The position numbers and the translations under genes were made by a program. 64,000 nucleotides of DNA from Onchocerca lupi. Its lineage: Eukaryota > Nematoda > Chromadorea > Rhabditida > Onchocercidae. This document shows positions 26,320-37,368 of this stretch, one piece after another. The notes beneath the pieces are model-generated. The model saw nothing but the letters and a program-made list of their open reading frames with translations, searched no databases and was not told the origin of the DNA. The stretch covers positions 1 through 64,000 of the forward strand of contig JAOVVO010000459.1 in assembly GCA_028564675.1 (NCBI GenBank), written 5' to 3'. Numbering within the stretch: position 1 is the stretch's first letter; each line of letters opens with the position of its first letter.

Positions 26320-29300
26320 ATGTCATTGTTTCTGTTTGCCTTAATCTTTGCATTTCCAGTTTGCCTTAATCTTTGCACTTCCCTGGAAACTCGTCAGACT
26401 GTTTCAGGTTTGTAATTTTTATTTTTCAATTTGCATTTATTCAGCATATTTTAAGATATTTGGAAAATGCATGCAAGGATAATTCTATGGTTCAGTTCAG
26501 AAATTTCTCTAGCCTAAAAACTTCAAAAAGCCATAAGTCTTTGGGTTTCAACTGCTATAGCTTCGTCCTATCGTACTCAGCAATTAAATTTTAGGATATC
26601 AAAGGTTAGCATCGTTTGTTAGTTATTTGCAGAAGTGGGAAAGGACGATGAAATGCATTATTTTATTTCAGCACGACAACAATTACCTCATGTTCGATTG
26701 ATCCAAGATTTACTCTCCACCGAGAAGTACTATTTTCTTTTTTCAATTAATACAGAATGATTTTAATAGGGAAATATATAAAAAGAGAATAGTAATATTA
26801 ATATGATGAAATTTTACTTTGTTTAAATATCATAATTTCGAATGTGAATATTACTTATGGAAGGTACGATCCGAGTATTCGACCGGTTAAGAACTATTCC
26901 GAATCGTTGACGGTGCATATTAGCATGAGTCTATACCAAATCATCGATGTGGTTTGTTTGCTTTATAACATTTTCACTTGAAATCACCTGTGGATTAAGA
27001 TTTATATTATGCTTTTTCCTATATTTTGACCTGAAATTTGAACAAAATTGTTTGAATTATGAATAAAGTTCTGACGAACTGAAACTGATGAAAATGAAAT
27101 ACACCTCTGTAAGGGAACTTTCTTTAACTTTTAATATATCTATATAATACCTAATTCCAGTTGTTGAATAGTGTGCTGTCTTATTCACTATTTTCATCTA
27201 TTATTACAAACTTCTGCTCTTTTGTATTTGTTACAATTGATATTACAGGATGAACGATCGCAATATTTGACCTTAAATATATGGATGATTCAGGTATACT
27301 TTATTTGTTTCATTGATATCCGATTCTTTTAGATTTCATTTGTTTCGTTCACTTTGTCTTTTGGCTAAATTTGATTTAGATCTAATTCGATCTCGTTATG
27401 AACAAAAATAATTGAGTGATTTGAAATATAATCGAAGCATATGATGCTTTTGCAGGGGAACGTTTAATCCAATCTAAATTCTGGGTTCAAAAGGGAAAAA
27501 GATAACCATCGTACTTAATAAATAAAACACTTTTCTATGGCGAGTCAGATGGACAAGGGATGTAAATAAATTGTGTATAGAAAGAAATTAATCTTTGTTT
27601 CCTACTGCATATATGTTTTTTATGTTTCTTTAAATACATCTAATCATTTTCATTGCTATACAAAGTGAAAATTGATGTTTTAGAAATGGATCGATGAATT
27701 ACTAGACTGGGATCCTAATGAATATGACATGATCAACTCCACAGTGCTTCCATATAATGTTTTGTGGATTCCTGATACCTTTGTCTACAACAGGCACTGT
27801 ACTTCACTTTCTGTTTACTTTGTATTTTTTTTGTAATACGTTTTGCTCATAAATTTAAAAATTATGAACTTAGTGTGGTCATGACCCGTGAAGGAAGTGA
27901 GAAATATATGAATATTGTCGTGAAAAGTAGATACTGGAAAAATAAATACGGTGCCGAAGTATTTTTCTTGTATCCTGCACTTTATACTGTACGTTGCCTT
28001 ATCGATATATATTATTTTCCGTATGATCATCAGGTTTGTTCCTTAATCTATGATTACTGAAACAGGAATAATTAATCAATCAATAAAGAAAAAGAACATG
28101 GATTTAAAACGAAATTTAGAGAGTCAAATTTAGAGAATAACATATAAAAAACACAAATTTAATAAATACATTAAAAATTGCTTCAGTGGAGCATCCGATG
28201 AAGTGCTCCCAGAAGCACTGAAATAAACTATAGCAATTTTGAAATTTAAAACTTTTTGGCCAAGTTTTTTATATGATAATTTCATCAGAACTGCACTTTA
28301 ACTCTGGGCTCGTGGACAAGCAGTTTAGCGTTGCTCAATTATACGGTCGATAAAACAGTGAATATGCAGTCATATATTTCGAACGAAGAATGGGATGTCC
28401 TCTCTTTCAATCTCCATCGTAATGAAGTGAATTCTCTTTCTACTCCGTGTTTTTCTTTTTATTTCATTTCTTCAGTCACATTTACTTGGTACATCTTGAA
28501 CTAAATAAAGACTTGATTTGTGAATGCAGAAGTTTTCCGAAGTTTCATGTTCTTCCTATTTTGCAGTATCTATACGCATGTTGTCAAGAACCATGGGTTA
28601 TCATCGAAGGATTTCTAATCATCAGAAGGAAGCCACTATACTACATAGTTAATCTCATTATACCAACAACCGTTATAACACTGGGTTTTTTTTTTAATTT
28701 AAAAAAATTTGGAAAAACTAGGCTTCTGAATATGATGAATATTTCGAAAATGCAATTATAGAAATGTAAAGGAAAAGTATTTTTACTTTAAAAAAAAAAT
28801 TGTTTTTGCTCTTTTCATTAATTGAACTTACAATTCAAGTGGCAATCGTTGGCTTTTTTACACCATCATCGACAGATGATGAAAGGACAGAAAAAATTAC
28901 AATCAGTATCACTGCCCTATTGGCAGTGTCCATTTTGATGTTAATGGTTTCCGATCAAATGCCAACAACTTCTGATTTTGTGCCTCTTATTGGTAATACT
29001 ATTATTATATGACCGCTTTTAACCTCCATTGTTTTATATCAAGTATCAGGATTGTGTTATATCTATTAATAATTGTGATATATGCATCGTTTTCTACGCA
29101 GTGACTTCTTTTTTTAATACGTAGCTTCATGATAGGAATAAAATACTGCCTCAAAAACTTTATTTTTGATTTACATAGTTTATAAATGAACATTTTAAAA
29201 ACCTTCATAGCGATCCAAAAGGAATTGTGTAGCAGGTAGATCCTTCATGAAGCGTTGCTGTTTTCTCGAAAACCAAAAAAAAGTTAAGCATATTGATAAA

Positions 29301-31331
29301 TATAATAAGATTAAAACTAATAACTTTGCAATGAAGTTCTTCCAAGAGAAGGAAGTGAGTTAATAAAAATGTCATTTATTTTTCTAATTAATTTAATGCA
29401 TTTTTAGCTTGGTTCTATTTGTCAAATATTATCGTCATATCCACAGCAACATTTTGCACATGCGCTGTTTTCCGTATTCACAACCATCATAAATACGGTA
29501 ACTTACCACCTGTCCTTGTTCGAAAATTATTCTTCAGCTACATCTGCAATTATTTATGCATTTCACCACCACATGAATTGATGATGCTATGGAACGGAAG
29601 CAAGGTCAGATATTCAATTTGCTTTGTTTAAGATGTTTGAAATGAATCTCATGAAAGGTTAAGCATCTAAGAAAGCTCATAAATGGCAAATTTCTTTTTT
29701 TAAATACATCAGATAAATAAATTTCTTATTATCTTTCACAGGAAAGTGTTCTCCAAGAGTTGAAACAAAAGAAAAACTATATATCGTGCAGCGTACAATC
29801 GTTGGATAAAAAAAAGGTCAGAATGGTAGAATTATAAAATCTTTAAGACTGTGAATTTATTTACTGTCATTTCATTTGTTTAAAAAGAAAACGATTAAAA
29901 ACTTTCAAAAAAAAAAAAATGTAAGTTCTGAAATGAACAGTAGAGCAGATGAAAACAAAAGATTAATTTTCAAAAAATCTTGGTAACTTTTTTCTAGGTT
30001 CATTATTATGCTTAGAAAGATTTATTTCACATTGAATAAGAGAACACAGATTGTATTTTGATAATTGTCATTGTTTTTTATTATCTATTTATGTTGTCAG
30101 TAAGAAATCTCAGGATTATTATTAATTAACGAAATTCAGCCATTTCTCACTGAACTATCAATGAAAGCATCAATGCAAAGAATCCTCGAGAACGACACTG
30201 CTGAAAAAACACAACGGAAAGTACCGAGATCGTCAGCGAAAGAAAACTGGGCACGAGTTTCCTTCAGATTGAAAGATATTTCATCTAAGACTGGAGGTGA
30301 AACTATTGTAATCTTTTCAGATAATTTATATCTTTAGATGGTGCATTTTAAAACCGAAAAATTGTTGTCAACTTTTAAATTTCAAGGGAATCAAGATTTA
30401 AACAAAATCAATATTTTCTTAAAAGTTTTAACTTTTTTTTCTCTTTTAACCAATGCTTTAGGGATTAATTTTCCTCAGTTATTTTCATTACGTTATTATA
30501 TGACCTTTATATTATTTGAAATAGTAAGATTTTGAGATAAATCAGAGGTCATGCCCATGGAAAGCTCATTGAAGCAAAAAGTGCAAAAACTGTCTACAGT
30601 TCACTCGGATCAGAAACATACGTCGCTTTGGAATACTGCAGTTCAATTTGCACACTTCACAAGTGTTGATTTATCACAAAAGGTAGCAAACTTAATTAGT
30701 AATTAACAAGATTATTGTATTCTGGATGCTGAAGAATAAAACTTTTATTTAAGAAAGGATACTCTGAAATATGAAGTTTTAAAGAACCACTTCTCCAAAA
30801 AATTCACACAAACTTATTAAAGATCATTTGCCCTATTAACGAAGTTAGAATAACATGAAAGGGAGTAGAGCATAGTTTCAATGAAATGCTCATGTCTACT
30901 CAGAGGTATTATTTTTCGGATCAAAAAAATTTTATTTTCAAAGATTTTAATTTGATTGGATATGTAATGCCGATTTATAGATAGTAAATTGTTCAGTGCG
31001 GCAAATAGTAAGATGAACTCGAAAGCAGCTGAATGCTATGTGTTATATTGAAGAAAATTGTAAAAAATAGAGAAGATTGATTTCTGGTTGGAGTATTCGG
31101 ACATAGACTTTCAACATAACTCTTGATTTTTAGCCTCAATCAGTTGAATTAAAATCGATGAAGCATCGTAGACAATGCACACTGGAATGGGAATTCTTGG
31201 CCACAATATTGGATCAAGTTTTTCTGTTGCTCTTCTCAACTATCACCATACTTTTCGTCAGCGCCCTAGCAATGATTGCCAAATTGGCTCAGCGTCGCTT
31301 CGATGCAGCAGTAGAGACGCCGCAGTCATAA
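26320..31331 (+). CDS. Nicotinic-type Cys-loop receptor alpha subunit (receptor 2)
   Basis: Exons: 26320-26407, 26672-26726, 26864-26951, 27249-27293, 27684-27793, 27874-28033, 28289-28426, 28567-28684, 28840-28992, 29408-29604, 29742-29816, 30140-30296, 30546-30682, 31134-31331; 572 aa. Features in order: signal peptide (MSLFLFALIFAFPVCL), loop A WIPDTFVYN, a Cys-loop with 13 residues between C170 and C184, loop C YLYACCQEPW (vicinal C233/C234, hence alpha-type, but Trp where the second loop C Tyr is usual), M1 YIVNLIIPTTVITLVAIVGF, M2 EKITISITALLAVSILML with a following Asp, M3, a Lys/Arg-rich cytoplasmic loop, and M4 (LLLFSTITILFVSALAMI). Exons 4 and 5 have the same lengths (45 and 110 nt) as receptor 1 exons 3 and 4, so the genes are paralogues. 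Intron 5 starts with GC, fixed by frame. Orthology to a named nematode subunit is not settled. Confidence 0.9.
26335..26384. repeat. 25-bp tandem duplication in the signal-peptide exon of receptor 2
   Basis: TTTGCCTTAATCTTTGCA starts at 26335 and again at 26360 (period 25), followed by similar C/T-rich sequence. Because 25 is not a multiple of three, the two copies are read in different frames. The first copy ends in TTTCCAG, a potential internal splice acceptor. Confidence 0.85.
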
Positions 31332-32703
31332 AATTCCATAATAGCCTCTGTTGTCCTTTTCTGGACACTTCTTTCCTTTGATTGTTTTCTCGAACAAAAA
31401 TATTATGTAGTAGAATTTGAGAGTCATTTGACTGAAAAGCTTCTCCCGAAGAAATTCTGATCGTTTTTGAAAAACAAATTAACGGGCAAAATTTGTAGGC
31501 CTTGTTAGAAAAGCAAATCATTTCCACGGTTTCCTCCTCAATAATTCCATTTCACTTGATGTTACTGCTTCTTTTATTAAAGGTTTTATTATCAGATTGG
31601 ATCTAAGGATGTAACCATCACTCTTCCGTATTCATTTTCCCTTTTTCTCCTAATATGTAGTACTGGCGAAAAAACTTCTGGTACTTAAATGCTAGTTCTT
31701 TGGGTATTGTTACTTTCAATTTAAAACAATTCTACAATACTTGATTGTAATTAAGATTTTACTGGTGCAATTATAAATTATTGCGAATTTGACAAATTAA
31801 AGAAACAGCCTGTTTTCAAAGCTTAATTTATTGTTCTATAAGCATTCTAATAGTTTTCTAGGAAGAAGTTTTAAATCATTTGAAAGGAAGAGAATAAGTT
31901 TCAATGAATTATTTGCATTTTCCATTAAAAATGAAAAAAAAAAAAAAAAAAAAAACGAACAAGAGGATTTTCACAACTGCATTCAAACTTGAATTTTTTT
32001 GGATACCGAATTTTCAGAAATTTAATTTTTAAAAAATATACAATAAAAATCATCTGCTTATCTTTAAAAAGTTTATTTCCGTCTGCATAATAGCTATTTT
32101 TTGCACTTTCAATTCAATAATTATCTTTCGTAATCCAATTTATCTTCTCACATCTCATCATTAATTTTTAATAATACTGATTTAATGGAAAGTATCATTT
32201 ATTGATGAAAGATTTGCACATATAAGGAGCATATTGCTTTGTGCAATTTTAATTATTTCTTCTGCAAATACTTGGAAATTTTCCAAAAATTCATTGAAAA
32301 TTCACGCTTTTAACTCGCTGAAACACGATTGGTTTTTTTTTTTTGTTCAAATAATTACAGTTTTTACATTTGTAGATTCAGTTAAGCTATAGTAAATATA
32401 TCAAATCACTCATAGAACAAAATAATCCAATTATTGTGTACTAATAATTTTCACTGAATGAAATATCCTATTATCATGCATTAATTATATAAATATCGAT
32501 TATTTAGGCGATAATCACATCATTTCCTTTGTGTTCTTTACGACAGTTACTCCATTTTTCAATGCAGCCAATCTCGAGGAGTAGCAGAGAATAAGTGGTT
32601 CATTTTGTTTCTCAAGTCAAATAATTGTAACTCTTGCTGAATGTATGGATTTATTACCCTGTTCTTAAGTCAAAGACTTTGTAACTTTTGCTCTCTGTTG
32701 CAG

Positions 32704-32847
32704 TCTAGGTCACATGCCAATAAAGGCGCGCTCTCATGTGCTAACAGTTGCGCCTTGCAGATCAGTGCTCCAACAGAATCCCCTCCTCCTGTAAAGAAGA
32801 AGAGGGCCCTGAGCATGAGATCATTCATCAAAGGATGTGCTAATTAG
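32704..32847 (+). CDS. Possible orphan terminal exon
   Basis: A strong acceptor (TTTTGCTCTCTGTTGCAG) precedes an open, markedly less AT-rich stretch that stops at TAG 32845-32847. The end of the product contains PTESPPPVKKKRALSMRSF. The composition and the basic, Pro-rich C-terminus look coding, but I found no upstream exon between 31332 and 32640 with a compatible donor, and I do not recognise the sequence. It could be a gene fragment or the 3' end of a small gene. Confidence 0.3.
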   Translation, partial: SRSHANKGALSCANSCALQISAPTESPPPVKKKRALSMRSFIKGCAN

Positions 32848-32972
32848 ATTGGTCGAATGTGTCGGATTATATTTGGTTCATATCTTCTATATCGTCATTA
32901 GAATTATTTATTGATATCATTGATATTGTAGTTGTCCTATCGGTTGTCATGTTATCAAATTTTGTCATAAAA

Positions 32973-33127
32973 GTTTAATTACCCAAGTTTGAGATACCGC
33001 AGAATTGCGGATAACAATGCGATAAGAACGAAGAACTCATAATTATTGTCATGGTTAAAGAGGATCGGCGACAGAAATAAAGGACAAAGAAATAATCAAA
33101 AATTACAAAAAAAAAAAAAAAAAAAAA
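32973..33127 (+). pseudogene. SL1-headed, poly(A)-tailed short retrocopy
   Basis: Positions 32973-32993 match 21 of the 22 bases of nematode SL1 (GTTTAATTACCCAAGTTTGA plus G; only the first G is missing). A 113-nt body follows, then 21 consecutive A at 33107-33127, with AATAAA at 33076-33081. An SL RNA gene would have a GT splice donor right after the leader; here the next bases are ATACCG, so this is not an SL RNA gene. Leader, body, polyadenylation signal and A-tail in that order is the structure of a reverse-transcribed trans-spliced mRNA. One frame of the body reads YRRIADNNAIRTKNS before a stop; I do not recognise it. No clear target-site duplication was seen. Confidence 0.7.
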
Positions 33128-36100
33128 GCAGAAAATTGGTTATCATGAAGAATCCATGGAATGCAATATAAGCATTAAAAGAAATTGGCGACTGATTGTC
33201 ACTATCGAGTGACGTTGAAAAGTTTGAAGATGATTTCGATCTTAAAAAAGTGACGATATCTGTTGTGTTACTTATCAGTTTGTAATTGTAGCTCTATTTT
33301 GATACTGCTTGCTATTGTCTGGGCTTTTAAAAGTTGTAAATAATAATGTAGTATTGCGTATTAATGGATTTTGAATAGGAAACTTCAATTTTTTAATGAT
33401 CAAAGCATGGAAATGTTTTCTTGAATGAACGAATGAGAATCAGTGACATTCTACATAGATTTATGAGCACTTCCTTTCTTTTGCGTTCCACAAATCGCAT
33501 ACATTAATAATGACAAATTTCATGTATAACGTAACGATTTCGATTCGTACGAGTTTCCACATTTGAATAAACAAGTTGAAACAATAGTATTTTATCATTT
33601 TGCAGCAAAATTTATTTTGTTTTTATTTAGGATGTTTATTTTTACTTATTCGTATAGAATGCCTGTTTGCATTTTTTTTTAACATTCAAATTAATTTAAT
33701 TTTTCTGTATCCGAATTGCTGAAAACCATAGCTAAATATTAATAATTTTCAAATTCATGCTGTTGTAATGGAATAACTTTGGGCAACCATGATGAAACAA
33801 ATAATCCCGTTTATTGTGAGAAGCATTTTTGCACCGTTGAGGACAAATTCAGTCATATTGTTGATAATATTCTTGATCAGTTTCAAAATGAATTAAAGTG
33901 AAAACTCATCACTACATTGAATATAAACGAGTTTTACAATCTGATATCTAATTCTCATTGTCTCCGATACCCCAGCTTTAACCTCAAAGGGTAAAAAATC
34001 GTAGACTCTCAAATGTTCTGGTCACATGATATGCTCATGTTTCATGTCTAGAATATTGTTGACAACTTGACTAGAAAATGACATGTTATCCACCATAACA
34101 GATCCTCTGAACCATATGAACTTTTCACTCGGTTTTATCCTGCGATTTTTCTTTCATTATTTTTTTATCATTGATATCCTATTTCAATACTCATATAACT
34201 CTGGTCGAAAACTGGAAAAGCAGTGCGTTTCAACTCAGCTTCAACTTTCATTAAATCTTATCAGTTTCCAACTTCAAAAAAAACGCCATTGGATTCCCTG
34301 TTACCTATAAAACAAAAAATATCCAGGCTATCGATTGTACCTTCAATATTCATCCATAAATTTCATTGTAATATAGTTGCGGCAAAATAAAAATGCCTTT
34401 ATCATACAACAAATTCGTCTGTACAATCGACCAGTCTTCAATTTCCCCAAACAAATATATTTCGCGACAAAATTCCCTTTCCTTATTTTTGATGTACAAT
34501 TTAAAATTTCCTTTCGACGGACACAGCTCTCTTTCAAAATTGACCCACACACTGCGGCACAAATTGCGAAAAAAGTGACTAGATAAGAGAAAGAGAAATT
34601 ACTACAGACATAATAGGATTTGATCTTCAATTTCAACAGTCGTAACAAGTTAGGAAAATAACTTATTTTTTTTCTTCATCAATAATGTTTGATTATATTG
34701 AAATAGAAGCATGGGGAAGTCATGAACCTTTTTTGAACAATTTTTTATTTTATTTTATTTCTTTTGAAATTGGAAAAGAAAGTAATTTTTTCTTGATGCT
34801 TTGATGAATTTAATAAATGATGTGGTGCAAACTATCCGTCAAATTTGATTTTCTAGACCGCTTTTATTTTGGAAAAATATCAATAACAAATTTGAGAAAA
34901 ATTACTGCAGAAAAATTAATGAAGTAAGAAACCGGAAAATCCGATTTAAAATAGTTGAGAAAAATTAATATAAAAAAAAATTAATACATTGAAAGAAATA
35001 TCAAATTGATGACAAAAATCAGGATGTTAATAATTTTAAAAATTCTCTGTCGAGAACACAGAATAAAGGAAATCAGAATTGATGGATCCAAAACATCGAA
35101 AGCTAATTTAAAAAATAGAATAGTGTGAAAAGTGAAAGAGATTGTCATTATAAAAGCAAATAATTATTGAGCAAGTTTTTATGCATAAACATGGTAGAAA
35201 GCATAAAAACAATCCAGAAACTCGAAATTTTGAGATATTGCAGAATCAAGATTCTACATTTTTTACTGCTAGCAAAATGCTTGTACTGTGATACCTGTAT
35301 TAGAAGAAAGAAACTGTGAATTTAAGATCTGTCTTTGCAGAATTTCGAAAAGCCATCAACATATAAATTGACTCAAGTTGGAAATTTGAGAACAATCATA
35401 AAGCATATAGGAAGGAAGAACTTTGATTATTGATCGAATATTTTTATTTCAGCGGATAAAATTATTTTATCGGATACTTTAGAATTTTATCTTATTAAAA
35501 TTGATATAGTTTAGAAATATATAAAACATTTGTAGAAGTGCCCAAAGAAAACTGCTCATTTTGCACAACTTCTAAATCCATTTGTTTTAAACTCTCACAG
35601 ATTATTTTTCTCTGATTTCGCAACACTTATTTTTATTTAAAAAAAATTAGTTTATTTCATTAATCGTACTGATTCAAATTTTTCATTGAAAAATTTGTGA
35701 GCTTTAACAATGGATTATTGAAATGTCACTTTTACAGTCCATTTAAATTGATTTAAATTACGAGGAGCAAGCACTGTTTTTCTTTTTCTGTAATTCAATA
35801 TTTTTATACTTATTCTAAATTCGAAAAATGTCAATTTTGATTTAATTTTTATTTCTATTTTCCAATTTATACAACTAGTAAAAAATTAAAATTTACTTTT
35901 AAATATTGATCTAACATACAAAATGGTTGATATTTGTATCATTGGCTGTGTTTTGTGATTTTTTTTTTATCGTAATGATTGAGTTCATTTCAGTTGTCAA
36001 AGAACTTGCATACATATCAAAAATGAACGATTAATCTTCAAATCTCATTCTTTTTCTTTTTTTCGTTGTATTTTTGGGTTGAAATCACACACTTCGATAG

Positions 36101-37325
36101 CATCAGAATAGTTTTTCCCTCTTAAAATATTCCATTAATCGTAAAATATCCATCAGAAGATGGAAATTTGCATTGCTACCAAGAAATTTCTTTATTTCAA
36201 AAAAATCTATGGCTGCAAGCAACATTCTCTCACAGAACTGTACGAATAAAAAATATAAATATCAAAATAAAGCAATTTGAGATTTATTAAAAATTAAAAA
36301 AAAAAACCGTCAAAAATTTCAAAATTTTTATTTCACTCAGAATAATTTAGCAATTACTTCTAGCACTTTCGTAATTTTACTTCTCTTAATTTTTTCAACT
36401 TTTTGCTGTAAAATGAAAATGAAAAGATAAATAAAACAAAATTTTAAAAAAGAAAAAGCTGGAAAAAAATTCTTGGAAGGAAATCACTAATTTTGAAAAA
36501 CGGTTTAATCTCAAAAAATTGATTTTATGGAATGTTTAATATGCTCCAGACAGTAGAATTTTTTCAGACTCTTAATCTGTGAAAAAAAATATATGGGAAG
36601 CATTCTTAAAAAATTAAAATGAAATAAGATGAATAATGCCAGTATCTGAAAGAATTGCTGATGCAAAAATTTCGGTTAAAAATATGCAAAATCTTTTCGA
36701 AAAGCAAAATGTGATAGATGATAGTCGTATAAATTGAAATTATTTCTTTGAACTTTATCAATTGTTCTTCGTAAAAATTGTCGCCGGAAAGGATTTCATT
36801 TGTTTGATAACCTAATATTACCACATTTGTGAACATTGTCTGATACCGACCTGTTTGTCCACTGATACGCCCCCAAAATGCGTTTTCTTTTCGTTACAAA
36901 CTTGTTTATTTCGTTCACATTATTTATAGTAATGATACTGAGGTCTCTAGCTGGAAATTTTCATTTTGATTACAATTAAATTCCAAGCTTCTTTTCATTG
37001 AATTATTCATTAAATTTAGCTTAATTAGAAATACATATCATGAACTGATGAAATCAGTGGATTCTTGAAAGATTTGGTTTTGAATTTTTCATATGCATGA
37101 AAATACCCATGCAATATAAGAGATATATTTTAGCAAAAATTTTAGATAACTCCCTTTGCCAAGATTTTTAGTATGTTTACAAAACAAAAGCAGATTCAAA
37201 TTTTAAAGAGAACAAAGAACAACTTTTCACAGATTATCAATTTCACTCATTTACAATACAATTTTCAGTGCTGCCATCTCTCCCGACATTCCCATTCTGT
37301 GATTTGTTCTTTTTTTTTTTATTGA

Positions 37326-37327
37326 AG
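37326..37327 (+). promoter_or_regulatory. Putative trans-splice acceptor of the metalloprotease
   Basis: A long T tract ending TTTATTGAAG lies 41 nt upstream of the ATG. The leader between them holds a short AATCGC/GCGATT inverted repeat and an upstream ATG that stops after one codon. Confidence 0.4.
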
Positions 37328-37368
37328 ATGAATTAATCGCTGCGGCGATTCTGAATTAATATGATCAT

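Larger units (their letters stand above)
31332..37327. other. Gene-poor interval between receptor 2 and the metalloprotease
   Basis: About 6 kb of AT-rich DNA with long A or T runs (near 31932, 32335 and 37309). It contains an unplaced terminal-exon-like segment at 32704-32847 and an SL1-headed poly(A) copy at 32973-33127, both listed separately. In 34343-34650 several overlapping frames are open on both strands, but none has splice support or familiar motifs. Nothing else is supportable. Confidence 0.5.

Noticed and set aside
32973..33127. Functional SL1 RNA gene
   Set aside because: The leader is not followed by a GT splice donor, and the body ends in AATAAA plus poly(A), unlike an SL snRNA.
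34343..34650. Overlapping frames of 61-101 codons on both strands
   Set aside because: Several frames are open at once, none has motifs, suitable splice sites or a neighbour, so it is more likely a chance stop-poor patch.
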